64,000 nt of DNA. Source: Bartonella birtlesii IBS 325 (GTDB taxonomy: Bacteria; Pseudomonadota; Alphaproteobacteria; Rhizobiales; Rhizobiaceae). Position 1 is the stretch's first letter. Every line of letters starts with the position of its first letter. The notes under the pieces are model-generated. The model was not told where the DNA came from, made no database searches, and saw only the letters and a program-made list of their open reading frames with translations. The stretch is from assembly GCF_000273375.1 (NCBI RefSeq), contig NZ_CM001557.1, forward strand, positions 1,444,967 through 1,508,966. Reading direction: 5' to 3'. This document shows positions 39,963 through 52,119 of this stretch, in pieces. A program made the position numbers and the translations under genes.

Positions 39963-40178
39963 AATACTTCCCTTATCAGATAATTTTCTTGATCCGTTTT
40001 ATATCTTATCTTTATAAACGCAAAAATTCATATCCTATAGAACTGGCTTTATCACACCATATTACAGTCAGTATCTAAAATTGCATTTTCTTACTGAGAA
40101 AATTTTATTAACTCAAACCTAATGATTATCAGAACTATAACCTTTACCGCTTCTGGTAACTATTGGAGATAATGCTCT

Positions 40179-41963
40179 GTGTCCTTATTCAAAACCTATG
40201 CACGTGTTCTCAGCTACCTAAACAGAGAAAAAAATACATCTCTTTTAATCTGTTCAGCAAATATTATATTGGCTATCATCACCATTGCAGAACCTATTTT
40301 ATTTGGACGCGTCATTGATGCTATTGCAGAAAAATCAGGTATTGTTTTAACTCTCACCATTTGGGCCTGTTTTGGGCTTTCACATATTATTGCTTATGTC
40401 CTTGTTGCTCGTGGTGCTGATCGTTTAGCACATAGACGTCGCTTAGCTGTTTTAACGGAATCCTTTGAGCGGATCATTACTATGCCTTTAATCTGGCATC
40501 AACAACGCGGAACTTCTAATACTCTCCATACACTCTTGCGCGCCATAGACTCTATGTCAACTATATGGCTTGATTTTATGCGTCAACATCTCTCAACGCT
40601 TGTTGCCTTATTCGTTCTCATTCCCATAGCCTTTAACATGAATTGGCGTCTTTCAACAGTCTTGGTTGTACTCGCCATCATTTATGTACTGATTGCACGT
40701 TTAGTGATGCGAAAAACAAAAGACGGACAAGCGGCTGTAGAAAACTACCATCATGACCTTTTTAAACATGTCAGCGATTCAATCTCTAACGTTTCCATTG
40801 TACAAAGCTATAACCGAATAAAGGAAGAAGCTTACGTACTGCATCAGCATACAAACAATCTTCTTAAAGCACAAAACCCTGTTCTCAATTGGTGGGCTCT
40901 TGCAAGTGGCTTAAACCGAATGGCCTCAACCATTTCAATAGTTTGTGTTCTTTTGCTTGGAGCTTTTTTTGTAGCAAAAAACCAATTACGTGTAGGTGAG
41001 GTGGTCGCATTCGTCGGATTTGCACAATTAATGATTTGTCGTTTGGATCAAATGAGCAATTTTTTTAATTTAACCATATCCTTACAAGCAAAATTACAAG
41101 AATTTTTTGCAATGGAAGACTCAACCTTTTATATCAAAGAACCTGTAAATCTACCTTCCCTCCAAAATGTTAAAGGTGCCGTACAATTTCATCATGTTAC
41201 TTATAAATTCCCAAATTCTTCTCAAGGTGTTTTTGACCTTTCCTTTGAAGTTAAAACAGGACAAACTGTTGCAATTGTAGGACCAACAGGAGCTGGAAAA
41301 ACAACATTAATCAATTTGTTGCAACGCGTGTATGACCCTACATTTGGAAATATCTCTATTGACGGAATAAATATACGCTCTGTTAATCGCGAATCCTTAC
41401 GCAAATCTTTAGCAACAGTATTTCAAGACGCTGGCCTTTTTAATCGGACTATCCACGACAACATCTCGATAGGAAAAGCAACCGCAACGGATGAGGAACT
41501 TTATGAAGCGGCAAAAATAGCAGCTGCCCATGATTTTATTCTAACAAAAACCAATCGTTATGAAACAATAGTGGGCGAGCGAGGTTCTCAATTGTCAGGT
41601 GGAGAAAGACAACGTTTAGCAATTGCGCGCGCTGTTTTAAAAAATGCCCCTATCCTCATTCTAGACGAAGCAACAAGTGCCCTTGATGTTGAAACGGAAG
41701 CGCGCGTTAAAGATGCTCTCGATTGCATAAGTCACAATCGTACCACTTTTATTATAGCACATCGCCTTTCAACAATACGCAATGCTGATATTGTGCTATT
41801 TCTAGAACATGGTCACTTAATTGAAAAAGGAAGTTTTCAAGAACTGATCAATAAAGGCGGGCGCTTTTATAAACTACTAAAAGCCAGCGGCTTAACAATC
41901 GAGCAACCAGCGATAGGAGAAGATGAAAACGTGTTCCCATTGTACAAAGCCATGGCATCATAG
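40179..41963 (+). CDS. ndvA: Cyclic beta-1,2-glucan export ABC transporter (NdvA/ChvA)
   Basis: 594-residue fused permease-ATPase (GTG start, GGAG about 10 bases upstream). Six membrane helices in the first ~310 residues, then Walker A GPTGAGKTT (368-376), LSGGERQ signature, ILDEATSALD and IIAHRLS. The start MSLFKTYARVLSYL is characteristic of NdvA/ChvA, which exports cyclic beta-1,2-glucan to the periplasm. The synthase NdvB/ChvB is not in the window. Other lipid exporters of the MsbA type differ at the N-terminus. Confidence 0.88.
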   Translation: MSLFKTYARVLSYLNREKNTSLLICSANIILAIITIAEPILFGRVIDAIAEKSGIVLTLTIWACFGLSHIIAYVLVARGADRLAHRRRLAVLTESFERIITMPLIWHQQRGTSNTLHTLLRAIDSMSTIWLDFMRQHLSTLVALFVLIPIAFNMNWRLSTVLVVLAIIYVLIARLVMRKTKDGQAAVENYHHDLFKHVSDSISNVSIVQSYNRIKEEAYVLHQHTNNLLKAQNPVLNWWALASGLNRMASTISIVCVLLLGAFFVAKNQLRVGEVVAFVGFAQLMICRLDQMSNFFNLTISLQAKLQEFFAMEDSTFYIKEPVNLPSLQNVKGAVQFHHVTYKFPNSSQGVFDLSFEVKTGQTVAIVGPTGAGKTTLINLLQRVYDPTFGNISIDGINIRSVNRESLRKSLATVFQDAGLFNRTIHDNISIGKATATDEELYEAAKIAAAHDFILTKTNRYETIVGERGSQLSGGERQRLAIARAVLKNAPILILDEATSALDVETEARVKDALDCISHNRTTFIIAHRLSTIRNADIVLFLEHGHLIEKGSFQELINKGGRFYKLLKASGLTIEQPAIGEDENVFPLYKAMAS

Positions 41964-42023
41964 AATAAGCGCTCCCTCTTAAAAAAATCTCGAAGCGAAG
42001 CAACACAAATAACCAATCAGAAA

Positions 42024-44687
42024 TTATCTTTCAAGAAAAGCTTTTAGTTCCGCGAGTGCCTCACAAGCCTTATTCCCATCAGACCCACCAGCCTGCGCCA
42101 TATCAGGTCGGCCACCACCACCTTTACCCCCAAGGATACCTGAAACAATATGCACCAAATCAACAGCATTTAACTTATCAGTCAAATCATCCGTAACACC
42201 AACAACAACACTCCCCTTACCATCCTCTGAAACACCTATGAAAGCAACAACACCAGATCCAATTTGCTTCTTTCCAGAATCCACTAATGCTTTAAGATCT
42301 CGTGGTAAAATATTTTCAACAACACGCCCCATAAAAGAAATGCCATTGATGATGGTAATATCTGCTTGACCACTCTTCATGTCCCCACCATTTAAAGCAA
42401 TTTTCTTGCGCGCATCATTCAACTCTTTTTCAAGTCTACGACGATCATCAAGCAAAATCCGAACACGTTCTTCTACATCAGCAGAAGAAGTCTTTAAAAG
42501 ATCAGCAATTTCACGGATATGCTCCTCTTGGCGGTTCAGATATAGGCGTGCCGCTGTACCTGTTAAAGCCTCGATACGACGAACTCCAGCTGCTACAGAA
42601 CTTTCAGAAACAATATGAATCAAACCGATATCTCCTGTTCTCTTCACATGTGTGCCACCACAAAGCTCGATTGACCAATTCTTCTTTAATTCTCCCTGTT
42701 CACGTTGGTTCCCCATAGAAACAACACGAACTTCGTCACCATATTTTTCACCAAATAACGCCATAGCCCCTTCAGAAATTGCATCATCCACGAGCATAAG
42801 GCGAGTTGTTACCTCACTATTTTGCAAAACAATATCGTTCGCTAAATCTTCTATTTTTTTCAGTTCTTCTAAAGAAACAGGTTTTGGATGAGAAAAATCA
42901 AATCGTAACCGATCTGGCAATACAAGAGATCCCTTCTGTGTAACATGAGCTCCCAATATTTGGCGTAAAGCTTCGTGTAATAAATGGGTAGCAGAATGAT
43001 TCGCACGAATTTTCTTACGACGAACAACATCAACGGTTAATTCTACACAATCAGATGTCCTTGCCCGACCAGATTTCACTTCACCAATATGGATAAAAAC
43101 ACCATCACCTTTTTTCTGGGTATCATGCACCTCAAAAATAAAATTTTCATGAGAAATGATACCGCTATCACCAATCTGCCCACCAGATTCACCATAAAAA
43201 GGTGTCTGATTTACAACAAGAACGGCTTTCTGCCCTGAAGAAATATGATCAACAATTTTACCGTCATACACAAGAGCTGTAAGAATACCTTTAGCTGTGT
43301 CAGTACCATAACCTAAAAATTCTGTAGCCCCCACTTTTTCACGAAGCGAAAACCAGATCTTTTCCGTAACGGCTTCTCCGGAACCAGTCCAATTGGCACG
43401 TGCTTCCTCTTTCTGATGTTCCATCGCCTTATCAAAAGCGTCAACGTCAACAAATATTCCGCGACGACGCAGAACATCTTGTGTCAAATCAAGCGGAAAA
43501 CCATAGGTGTCATAAAGCTTGAAAGCAACTTCACCACTCAAAGAGTCTCCTTCTTTAAGAGTAGTACTTGCTTCATTCAACAAACAGAGTCCCCGTTCAA
43601 GTGTTTTACGAAAACGCGTTTCTTCTAACTTCAAAGTTTCTGAAATCAAAGATTCAGCACGCACCAATTCAGGATACGCTTGTCCCATTTCGTGAATTAA
43701 AGCAGGCAAAAGTCGCCACATTAAAGGTTCTTTAGCACCAAGGAGGTGCGCATGACGCATAGCACGACGCATAATACGACGTAAAACATATCCCCTTCCT
43801 TCATTGGAAGGAAGAACACCATCAGCAATCAAAAACGCACATGAGCGAAGATGATCAGCAATCACGCGATGGCTCGCAACAAATTCACCCGTTGCCTTAA
43901 CCCCTGTTATCTCTTGAGATGCTATAATTAATGCACGAAAAAGATCAATGTCATAATTATCATGAACACCCTGTAAAACAGCAGCAATGCGCTCTAATCC
44001 CATGCCTGTGTCAATAGAAGGATGAGGCAATTCAACACGCTCTTCTTTGCTTATCTGCTCATACTGCATAAAAACAAGATTCCAAATTTCAATAAAGCGA
44101 TCACCCTCTTCATCTGCACTTCCAGGTGGTCCTCCAAAAATTCCATCGCCATGATCATAAAAAATCTCTGAACAAGGACCACAAGGACCTGTATCTCCCA
44201 TCGCCCAAAAATTATCAGACGTTGCAATACGAACAATTTTTTCATCAGGAAGACCTGAAATTTTACGCCATAATTCAGCAGCTACATCATCACTATAATA
44301 AACTGTCACTAACAACTTTTCTTTTGGAAGACAAAATTCTTTTGTTAAAAGATTCCATGATAAAAAAATGGCTTCTTCTTTAAAATAATCACCAAAAGAA
44401 AAATTACCTAACATTTCAAAAAATGTATGATGACGTGCTGTATAGCCGACATTATCAAGGTCATTATGCTTTCCACCGGCACGGACACATTTTTGCGCCG
44501 TTGCTGCCTGCTTATAAGGACGCTGTTCAAGTCCAGTAAAAACATTTTTAAACTGCACCATTCCTGCATTTGTAAACATGAGTGTAGGATCATTACGCGG
44601 AACGAGAGGGCTAGAAGAAAGAACTTTATGCCCATTAAGATGAAAATAATCTAGAAAAGTTGACCGTATACTATTAACACTATTCAT
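42024..44687 (-). CDS. alaS: Alanyl-tRNA synthetase
   Basis: 887 residues, full length. Class II catalytic core from [15 protein letters not shown] with [11 protein letters not shown], the editing domain with zinc-binding [11 protein letters not shown] and [11 protein letters not shown], and the C-Ala domain with the glycine-rich [16 protein letters not shown]. Charges tRNA-Ala and edits Ser/Gly mischarging. It lies 199 bases downstream of recA on the same strand, the usual recA-alaS order in alphaproteobacteria. Confidence 0.98.
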   Translation of the reverse strand: MNSVNSIRSTFLDYFHLNGHKVLSSSPLVPRNDPTLMFTNAGMVQFKNVFTGLEQRPYKQAATAQKCVRAGGKHNDLDNVGYTARHHTFFEMLGNFSFGDYFKEEAIFLSWNLLTKEFCLPKEKLLVTVYYSDDVAAELWRKISGLPDEKIVRIATSDNFWAMGDTGPCGPCSEIFYDHGDGIFGGPPGSADEEGDRFIEIWNLVFMQYEQISKEERVELPHPSIDTGMGLERIAAVLQGVHDNYDIDLFRALIIASQEITGVKATGEFVASHRVIADHLRSCAFLIADGVLPSNEGRGYVLRRIMRRAMRHAHLLGAKEPLMWRLLPALIHEMGQAYPELVRAESLISETLKLEETRFRKTLERGLCLLNEASTTLKEGDSLSGEVAFKLYDTYGFPLDLTQDVLRRRGIFVDVDAFDKAMEHQKEEARANWTGSGEAVTEKIWFSLREKVGATEFLGYGTDTAKGILTALVYDGKIVDHISSGQKAVLVVNQTPFYGESGGQIGDSGIISHENFIFEVHDTQKKGDGVFIHIGEVKSGRARTSDCVELTVDVVRRKKIRANHSATHLLHEALRQILGAHVTQKGSLVLPDRLRFDFSHPKPVSLEELKKIEDLANDIVLQNSEVTTRLMLVDDAISEGAMALFGEKYGDEVRVVSMGNQREQGELKKNWSIELCGGTHVKRTGDIGLIHIVSESSVAAGVRRIEALTGTAARLYLNRQEEHIREIADLLKTSSADVEERVRILLDDRRRLEKELNDARKKIALNGGDMKSGQADITIINGISFMGRVVENILPRDLKALVDSGKKQIGSGVVAFIGVSEDGKGSVVVGVTDDLTDKLNAVDLVHIVSGILGGKGGGGRPDMAQAGGSDGNKACEALAELKAFLER

Positions 44688-44886
44688 ATCGTAACCTGTA
44701 GAGTACAGCGCAAAACCATAAAAACAAAATTCCCCTCATTAAATATCCTCTTTTCTACACGTAGAGTTAATTTAATCAAAGGGTGGATTTTTATTCAAAG
44801 AAATTTAGAAATAAGCGATCTTAATATTTTAAAACTCTAACAAATAAAAAAATAAATGACGGTCACACATTCAGACAAGCATTCCA

Positions 44887-45930
44887 TCAAATTTCTTCAT
44901 CGTTTTCTATATTTTCTGCCCCTACATTTTCTAACAATTCAATCGCAATCAGACCAGCATTTTGACGCAAAGCTGTCTCGATTTCTGTAGCTATTTCTAC
45001 ATGATCGCGTAAAAACTGCTTTGCATTTTCCCGTCCCTGCCCTAAACGCTGAGAATTATAAGAAAACCATGCACCAGATTTTTCCACAACGCCAACTTTG
45101 ACACCCAAATCAATTAACTCACCTACTTTGGAAATGCCTTCACCATAAATAATATCAAATTCAACTTGCTTAAACGGAGGAGCCAATTTATTTTTGACAA
45201 CTTTAACACGTGTCTGATTACCAACGATCATATCCCGATCTTTAATAGATCCAATACGACGAATATCTAAACGAACAGAAGCATAAAACTTTAAAGCGTT
45301 TCCGCCTGTTGTCGTTTCGGGGGAACCAAACATGACACCAATTTTCATGCGAATTTGATTAATAAAAATAACCATACAGTTAGAGCGAAAAATTGCTGCT
45401 GTTAGTTTTCGCAACGCTTTACTCATTAACCGAGCCTGCAGCCCAGGTAAAGCATCACCCATTTCACCATCAATTTCCGCCCGTGGCGTCAAAGCCGCTA
45501 CAGAATCAACAACAAGTACATCAACAGCACCAGAACGAACCAACGTTTCTGTAATTTCCAGCGCTTGTTCACCAGTATCGGGTTGAGAAATGAACAAATT
45601 TTCTAAATCAACACCAAGCTTACGTGCATAAATAGGATCAAGAGCATGCTCCGCATCAATAAAAGCACAAATCCCACCAATTTTCTGTGCCTCAGCAATA
45701 GCATGAAGAGCCAATGTTGTTTTTCCAGAACTTTCTGGTCCATAAATCTCAACAATACGCCCCTTCGGTAATCCACCAACACCCAAAGCAATATCCAAGG
45801 ATAATGAGCCCGTTGGAATTGTTTCAATTTCAACAACCTGCTCTTTTTGCCCAAGACGCATAATTGAGCCTTTACCAAAAGAACGTTCAATTTGTGAGAG
45901 AGCAGCATCGAGAGCTTTTGTTTTATCCAC
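44887..45930 (-). CDS. recA: RecA recombinase
   Basis: 347 residues. Walker [10 protein letters not shown] (64-72), Walker [12 protein letters not shown]1/L2 loops with [30 protein letters not shown]. Strand exchange, SOS co-protease. In alphaproteobacteria LexA usually binds GTTC-N7-GTTC upstream; no such box is visible in the ~130 bases above the ATG. Confidence 0.98.
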   Translation of the reverse strand: MDKTKALDAALSQIERSFGKGSIMRLGQKEQVVEIETIPTGSLSLDIALGVGGLPKGRIVEIYGPESSGKTTLALHAIAEAQKIGGICAFIDAEHALDPIYARKLGVDLENLFISQPDTGEQALEITETLVRSGAVDVLVVDSVAALTPRAEIDGEMGDALPGLQARLMSKALRKLTAAIFRSNCMVIFINQIRMKIGVMFGSPETTTGGNALKFYASVRLDIRRIGSIKDRDMIVGNQTRVKVVKNKLAPPFKQVEFDIIYGEGISKVGELIDLGVKVGVVEKSGAWFSYNSQRLGQGRENAKQFLRDHVEIATEIETALRQNAGLIAIELLENVGAENIENDEEI

Positions 45931-46517
45931 AATTATATCCTTGACCGATTCATAACAACCAAATGTTTAGTGTACACTGTTATTTTAGCTTAACTAAAGT
46001 CTTGAATTTAAATTTTCACAGACTATTTCCATTTTTAATCCCATATTGTGTCAACAACAGATCATTACCATAATAGAAAGAATTACTCTTCCTTATCTTA
46101 TGACAAAAAACCTCCATAGTAAGGAAAGAAACTTGGTATATTTATATCTCTCCTCTAGAAAAGAAACAATTTAAATTTCAACATGGTACTTTATATACAG
46201 CATTTCTGATACTTTTTTACAAACACTGAAGAAATCATATCTCTTAATCTAATCCCCCCTATTGATAGCCAAAAAATTTCTCATCAATCAAAACCACAAT
46301 ACATCGTACACAACTGAAATCACAAGTACAAAGCAGCGCATGAATTATAGCTAGACAAATATCTCTTAAATTTGATTTTTAAGGGTATATAAATTCTTAC
46401 TATGAAGAAATAAGCATTTAAAACATACCATAGTCTGTTAATGGAATTATAATCACATAACTGACGTAAAATAAGTTTAAGATCCGTAAAAATTATATCT
46501 TAATTAAAATTACATTT
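45931..46517. other. Intergenic region between recA and rarA
   Basis: 587 AT-rich bases, no credible gene. It includes the recA leader. A TTGACA on the minus strand at 46049-46054 is a possible -35 box; I cannot match a -10 securely. Confidence 0.5.
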
Positions 46518-47831
46518 TTAACTGGTTCGCTTTTTACGCAATTTTTTCCACCACTCAAGACGTTTCGCGATTTCACGTTCAAAACCACGTTCTCGTGGTT
46601 GATAATAGCTCTGGCGCCCAAGTTTCTCAGGAAAATATTCCTGTCCCGAAAAAGCATCTGGTTCATCATGGTCATAACGATAACCATGTCCATACCCTTC
46701 TTCTTTCATAAATTTTGTAGGTGCATTCAAAATGTGCCTAGGAGGAGGTAAAGAGCCATTTTTTCGTGCACAATGCAGTGCTGCTTTATATGCAAGATAT
46801 GTTGCATTTGATTTTGGCGCAGTTGCAACATAGAGACACGCTTGTACTAAAGCCAATTCTCCCTCAGGTGATCCTAAATAATCATAAGCATCTTTTGCTG
46901 CATTACAAATAACAAGAGCTTGAGGATCTGCCAAACCAATATCTTCAACAGCCATACGAACTAATCTTCTCCCAATATAGAGAGGATCTTCTCCCGCATC
47001 AAACATACGCGCCAAATAATAAAGAGCAGCATCAGGATCAGATCCACGAACTGACTTATGCAACGCTGAAATGAGATTATAGTGCCCCTCCTGTCCTTTA
47101 TCATAAATTGGAGCACGACGTTGAATGATTTTTTGCAAAGCAACAGTATCAAATATCTCTCCTTGTCGTGCAGCACACCAAACTTCCTCTGCCAATATTA
47201 ACACTGCCCGCGCATCACCATCAGACATCCCGATCAAAATACCTCTAGCATCATCATCCAAGGGAAGAAGCTTTCCTTCCACTTCTTCCGCGCGTTTCAA
47301 AAGCTTGCTCAAACTTTCATTGTCATGGGGAAGAAACGTCAAAACACGTGCACGAGAAAGAAGAGCAGCATTAAGTTCAAATGAAGGATTTTCTGTTGTT
47401 GCACCTATAAGAATGACCGTACCTTCTTCCATGACGGGAAGAAAACTATCCTGCTGAGCACGATTAAATCTATGAATTTCATCGACAAACAAAACCGTTC
47501 GCCCCCCAGACATAAAACGAGCCCGAGCAATTTCAAAAATCTTTTTAAGTTCAGAAACTCCAGTAAAAATAGCAGAAACTTGCTCAAAAGAGAAATTTGT
47601 TTCAAGAGCTAACAAACGTGCAACTGTTGTTTTTCCTGTCCCCGGTGGTCCCCAGAAAATCATCGAACCAAATGAACCAGCTGCTATCATGCGTGAAAGC
47701 ACCCCCTCCTCCCCAACTAAGTGATCTTGTCCCATTACATCATGAAGAGAGCGAGGACGCATCCTTTCTGCAAGCGGCTGATTTTTATTAACTTGGAAAT
47801 CAAGCGACGAAGTAAAAAAATCTTTGTTCAA
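46518..47831 (-). CDS. rarA: Replication-associated recombination protein RarA (MgsA)
   Basis: 437-residue AAA+ ATPase. Walker A GPPGTGKTT (61-69), Walker B VLFVDEIHRFN, sensor IGATTENPSFELN and the family C-terminal tetramerisation region (SALHKSVRGSDPDAALYYLARM). Acts at stalled replication forks. Its start is 8 bases downstream of the degP stop, so the two are co-transcribed. Confidence 0.94.
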   Translation of the reverse strand: MNKDFFTSSLDFQVNKNQPLAERMRPRSLHDVMGQDHLVGEEGVLSRMIAAGSFGSMIFWGPPGTGKTTVARLLALETNFSFEQVSAIFTGVSELKKIFEIARARFMSGGRTVLFVDEIHRFNRAQQDSFLPVMEEGTVILIGATTENPSFELNAALLSRARVLTFLPHDNESLSKLLKRAEEVEGKLLPLDDDARGILIGMSDGDARAVLILAEEVWCAARQGEIFDTVALQKIIQRRAPIYDKGQEGHYNLISALHKSVRGSDPDAALYYLARMFDAGEDPLYIGRRLVRMAVEDIGLADPQALVICNAAKDAYDYLGSPEGELALVQACLYVATAPKSNATYLAYKAALHCARKNGSLPPPRHILNAPTKFMKEEGYGHGYRYDHDEPDAFSGQEYFPEKLGRQSYYQPRERGFEREIAKRLEWWKKLRKKRTS

Positions 47832-47839
47832 AAAAAACC

Positions 47840-49234
47840 TCAGCGAATAAATTGGCGAATATACATACCATCACGTTCATATTCCAATTGCCAAATACGC
47901 GGACGACTTTGCATAAGAATCTTTTTCAACTGACTGACTGTTTGAATCTTATGGCCATTAACAACACGCAAAATATCTCCTGGACGAAAAATTCCAGCAG
48001 CATTGCTCAGTTCATCAAGATTGGTAATCACAACACCTTTTGCAGATACAGGAAGATGAAAACGTCGACTATTTTGCGGCGTTAAATCTAATACTTCAGC
48101 ACCAGAAAGAGGACCCTCATCAATAATTTTTTCAGATTTTAAGAATTCAGATTCTGGTACTGATAAAACGGTTATTTCTGTTTTGAAAGTTTTGCCATTT
48201 CGTAAATATTCTAAAGGAAGACTTTGCCCCATGCCAGCTGTCATCAAACGATATCCAAGGCTATCTGGACTATCAATTCGTACCCCTTGCATACTCAAAA
48301 TAACATCCCCTACTTTCAAACCAGCTTTTTCAGCAGGACTATCTTTGCTAATGTCGACAATAAGAGCACCATAGGGACGTTCTAAACCTAAACCACCTGC
48401 AATATCAGGTGTAACATTTTGAAAAGATGCACCAATATAAGGCGGTACAAAATACTTCCCACCATGCTTAACAGTATCAAGCATCACCTTTACGAGATTC
48501 GCTGGAATAGCAAAACCAATCCCTACGGAGCCACCAGAACGCGAATAAATAGCTGTATTAATCCCGATTAATTGCCCTTTCATATCAATCAAAGCCCCAC
48601 CAGAGTTCCCTGGATTAATGGCAGCATCTGTTTGAATAAAAAAGTCAAAATCAGAAATACCAACACGTGTACGTGCTTGCGCTGACACAATACCACTTGT
48701 AACTGTTTGACCAACACCAAAAGGATTACCAATTGCTAAAACAAGATCACCAACTTCAACTGCATCGGAATCTCCCAAAGGAAGAACGGGAAACTGCGCA
48801 CCTTTTGCATCAATTTTAAGTACAGCAATATCCGTCGCTTCATCTTTGAGCATAATCTTACTCTCAAATTCTCGTCCATCAGAAAGAGCAACTTTAATTT
48901 CATTTGCATCCTTAATGACATGATAATTCGTAACAATCAGACCACGCGTATCAACAATCACCCCAGACCCTAATGAAGATTGCTTACGTACAGGCAAATT
49001 ATTTTGAAAACGACCAAAAAACTGCTCAAAAAATGGATCGCCTTCAAAAGGCGAACGTGCTCTAATTTGCCGAGCTGCATAAATATTTACAACAGACGGG
49101 ATAGTCTTTTTAACTAAAGGAGCAAATGAAAGAGTAATTTCTGATTGTGTTTGCGGGATTTGGGCATATGCACAAGGAAATGATATTTGCGCTATAATCA
49201 CAAAAAAAAGCCATACCAAAAGAGAATACCTCAT
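47840..49234 (-). CDS. Periplasmic serine protease DegP/DegQ family (Do)
   Basis: 464 residues. N-terminal signal peptide with cleavage near residue 24 (AYA-Q). Trypsin-like triad His105 (NYHVIKD), Asp135 (TDIAVLKID) and Ser211 (NPGNSGGAL), then two PDZ domains (about 265-355 and 385-460). Degrades or refolds misfolded envelope proteins. The N-terminus lacks the long extra loop cysteines, so DegQ-like naming is possible. Heads the pair with rarA; precedes the ribosomal operon end. Confidence 0.92.
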   Translation of the reverse strand: MRYSLLVWLFFVIIAQISFPCAYAQIPQTQSEITLSFAPLVKKTIPSVVNIYAARQIRARSPFEGDPFFEQFFGRFQNNLPVRKQSSLGSGVIVDTRGLIVTNYHVIKDANEIKVALSDGREFESKIMLKDEATDIAVLKIDAKGAQFPVLPLGDSDAVEVGDLVLAIGNPFGVGQTVTSGIVSAQARTRVGISDFDFFIQTDAAINPGNSGGALIDMKGQLIGINTAIYSRSGGSVGIGFAIPANLVKVMLDTVKHGGKYFVPPYIGASFQNVTPDIAGGLGLERPYGALIVDISKDSPAEKAGLKVGDVILSMQGVRIDSPDSLGYRLMTAGMGQSLPLEYLRNGKTFKTEITVLSVPESEFLKSEKIIDEGPLSGAEVLDLTPQNSRRFHLPVSAKGVVITNLDELSNAAGIFRPGDILRVVNGHKIQTVSQLKKILMQSRPRIWQLEYERDGMYIRQFIR

Positions 49235-49440
49235 TAGTCACTCCTTTAAATAACCTATTCTTTAATATCAATAGGACAAGAAACCTTCTTACCCTGCATA
49301 AGCTAAAGATTTCTATTAATATTTATAATGAAGAAGAAAAACAACCACTGGAATAATAAATATTATAAAAATCAAATAATTCAATATGGTATAATATTCT
49401 CTTATATTTATAGAACAATAATAGAATCGGAAATATTTAT

Positions 49441-49466
49441 AAAAAAAACCGCCCTGAAAAGACGGT
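49441..49466 (-). terminator. Terminator of the ribosomal protein operon
   Basis: In minus orientation AACCGTC pairs with GGCGGTT (one G-U) around TTTTCAG, followed by eight T. It lies just past the rplQ stop and is a textbook intrinsic terminator. Confidence 0.85.
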
Positions 49467-49494
49467 TCTCTAAAATCTAAAAAATACTCTATCT

Positions 49495-49923
49495 TTACGA
49501 AGAATCTTCTTTTTGAGCCGCAGAATTTTCCACACGTGCACGATCCACAGCGCCCTTCGCATCAACATCACGATCAACAAATTCTATAACAGCCATGGGA
49601 GCATTATCACCTGTACGAAATCCCGCTTTCATAATACGCAAATATCCGCCGTTGCGCGATGCATAACGCGGCGCAAGTATATCAAATAATTTTGCAACTT
49701 TTCCCGCATCACGAAGTACTGCAATTGCTTGTCTACGCGCGTGCAAACCTCCATGCTTACCGAGAGTCACTAATTTTTCAACAATAGGACGAATTTCCTT
49801 AGCCTTTGGAAGCGTTGTCATGATCTGTTCATGCTCAATCAGCGAAACCGCCATATTAGAGAACATCGCCTTACGGTGGCTGGCAGTCCGGTTCAACTTG
49901 CGGCCTGATTTACTATGGCGCAT
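49495..49923 (-). CDS. rplQ: Ribosomal protein L17
   Basis: 142 residues from the ATG at 49923 ([12 protein letters not shown]), with GAGGAGAAGG upstream; a longer frame to 49938 adds MRRRL without support. Conserved L17 core through [14 protein letters not shown]. Last gene of the operon, next to rpoA as in the alpha operon. Confidence 0.97.
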   Translation of the reverse strand: MRHSKSGRKLNRTASHRKAMFSNMAVSLIEHEQIMTTLPKAKEIRPIVEKLVTLGKHGGLHARRQAIAVLRDAGKVAKLFDILAPRYASRNGGYLRIMKAGFRTGDNAPMAVIEFVDRDVDAKGAVDRARVENSAAQKEDSS

Positions 49924-49948
49924 AAGCCTTCTCCTCAAATTCTAAATT

Positions 49949-50962
49949 TTAATACTGATCTTCATAGCGTTTGGCGAGATCATCAATGTTTTCAGGCGGC
50001 CATGCAGAAATTTCCATACCAAGATGCAATCCCATACATGCCAAAACTTCCTTAATTTCATTTAAAGATTTGCGCCCGAAATTTGGTGTCCGAAGCATTT
50101 CAGCCTCTGTCTTCTGGATAAGATCACCAATATAGACAATATTGTCATTCTTAAGACAATTCGCTGAACGAACTGAAAGCTCTAACTCATCCACCTTTTT
50201 GAGAAGTGCAGGGTTAAAAGCAAGCTCCGAATCGGGCTCTTCAACAGCTTCCTTTTGAGGTTCTTCAAAATTAACAAATAATGATAATTGATCCTGAAGA
50301 ATACGCGCTGCAAAAGCAACAGCATCCTCCCCATTAACAGCACCATTTGTCTCAATTGTAAGGGTTAATTTATCATAATCCAGAACCTGACCTTCACGCG
50401 TATTCTCTACTTTATAAGAAACTTTACGAATTGGCGAATAAAGACTATCAACCGGAATAAGACCTATGCGTCCATCATCAGCACAATTACGATCAGATGG
50501 AACATACCCTTTGCCTGTATTGACAATAAACTCCATACGAATCTCAGCACCTTCATCAAGAGTACAGATAACATGCTCTGGATTGAGAATTTCCATATCT
50601 CCAACAGTATTGATATCCCCTGCTCTCACAACACCAGGACCCTCTTTACAAATAACAACCCGTTTAGGCCCCTCATCTTCCATACGAAGCGCAATCTCTT
50701 TGATATTAAGAATAATATCTGTAACATCCTCACGAACACCTGGAATTGATGAGAATTCGTGCAACACACCATCAATTTGCACAGCAGTAATTGCAGCACC
50801 ACGAAGCGATGACAATAATACACGACGAAGAGCATTTCCCAATGTTAAACCAAAACCACGCTCAAGAGGCTCAGCAATTACACTCAAAACATTTGGATTA
50901 TCATGCGCAAAAAATTCAACCTTATTGGGTTTTATCAGTTCCTGCCAGTTTTTCTGGATCAT
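49949..50962 (-). CDS. rpoA: RNA polymerase alpha subunit
   Basis: 337 residues. N-terminal assembly domain ([20 protein letters not shown]) and C-terminal DNA/activator-binding domain ([19 protein letters not shown]). Scaffold for polymerase assembly. Lies between rpsK and rplQ in the alpha operon order; the spacer to rpsK is 95 bases. Confidence 0.98.
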   Translation of the reverse strand: MIQKNWQELIKPNKVEFFAHDNPNVLSVIAEPLERGFGLTLGNALRRVLLSSLRGAAITAVQIDGVLHEFSSIPGVREDVTDIILNIKEIALRMEDEGPKRVVICKEGPGVVRAGDINTVGDMEILNPEHVICTLDEGAEIRMEFIVNTGKGYVPSDRNCADDGRIGLIPVDSLYSPIRKVSYKVENTREGQVLDYDKLTLTIETNGAVNGEDAVAFAARILQDQLSLFVNFEEPQKEAVEEPDSELAFNPALLKKVDELELSVRSANCLKNDNIVYIGDLIQKTEAEMLRTPNFGRKSLNEIKEVLACMGLHLGMEISAWPPENIDDLAKRYEDQY

Positions 50963-51057
50963 ATTTTTATTCCCGTTCTTTACTCCCGTTACTATTCAAT
51001 CGTAACGGCTAATGTGAACATCAGAGAAGACTCTGACAACAATAAAACAATACCCAA

Positions 51058-51447
51058 TCAAACACGCCGCCTTTTCCGCGGACGACATCCATTATGAGGA
51101 ATTGGTGTTACATCACGAATAGAAGTAATGACAAAACCAACAGATTGCAAAGCACGCAAAGCAGACTCGCGACCTGATCCAGGACCACAAACCTCAACTT
51201 CTAACGAACGCATACCATGTTCTTGCGCTTTTTTAGCACAATCTTCCGCAGCAACCTGAGCAGCAAAAGGTGTAGATTTGCGTGAACCTTTAAATCCTTG
51301 AGCCCCCGCAGATGACCAAGCAATGGTATTCCCTTGAGCATCAGTGATGGTAATCATTGTATTGTTAAATGTTGAATTGATATGCACAACACCTGATGAA
51401 ATATTTTTTCGCTCGCGACGGCGAACACGCGTGGCTTCCTTGGCCAT
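51058..51447 (-). CDS. rpsK: Ribosomal protein S11
   Basis: 129 residues: [33 protein letters not shown]-type end [15 protein letters not shown]. Platform of the 30S subunit, contacts the mRNA exit region. Confidence 0.98.
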   Translation of the reverse strand: MAKEATRVRRRERKNISSGVVHINSTFNNTMITITDAQGNTIAWSSAGAQGFKGSRKSTPFAAQVAAEDCAKKAQEHGMRSLEVEVCGPGSGRESALRALQSVGFVITSIRDVTPIPHNGCRPRKRRRV

Positions 51448-51571
51448 GACCTTCCTTTCAATGATCTCTTCACTGCCGTAATACCAGCAGCTACACCCTC
51501 TTTGCTCTTGTTAAAAACTTAACAAGAAACAAAATATAAAAAACGAAACTCTTTACTCGAAATAAAAAATT

Positions 51572-51940
51572 CTACTTTTTCTTACCAGCAATTGCTTTGG
51601 CTGGCCCCTTACGTGTACGGGCATTGGTATGTGTACGCTGCCCACGAACAGGCAAAGAACGACGATGACGCAATCCACGGTAACAACCAAGATCCATCAA
51701 GCGCTTAACATTCATGGCAACTTCACGACGAAGATCTCCTTCAACCTGATAGCCTTGATCTATCGCTTCACGAATTTGCAACACCTCCGCATCAGAAAGC
51801 TCATGCACACGGCGCCCTATAGGAATGCCAACCTTTTTAATAATTTCTTGAGCAAATTTTGGTCCAATCCCGTGAATATATTGAAGCGCAATAATTACAC
51901 GCTTATTTGTTGGGATATTGACGCCAGCGATACGAGCCAC
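51572..51940 (-). CDS. rpsM: Ribosomal protein S13
   Basis: 122 residues from a GTG at 51940 ([13 protein letters not shown]), with AAGGAG seven bases upstream. An in-frame start at 51967 would add nine residues with no S13 likeness. Conserved [23 protein letters not shown] tail sits in the 30S head and contacts tRNA. Confidence 0.96.
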   Translation of the reverse strand: MARIAGVNIPTNKRVIIALQYIHGIGPKFAQEIIKKVGIPIGRRVHELSDAEVLQIREAIDQGYQVEGDLRREVAMNVKRLMDLGCYRGLRHRRSLPVRGQRTHTNARTRKGPAKAIAGKKK

Positions 51941-52119
51941 GCCCACTCTCCTTAATTTTGTTGACAATTAACCATAAAATACCCGATGTACCTTACAGAA
52001 AAAATGACCCGGCACAAATACATCCCGAATCCGATTATTCTACAGAAATAAACTAAATGTGCTTTTGATAGATTTTATCAAAAAAGTCAAGACTTTTCAT
52101 TTATTTCTAAAAAATTTAC

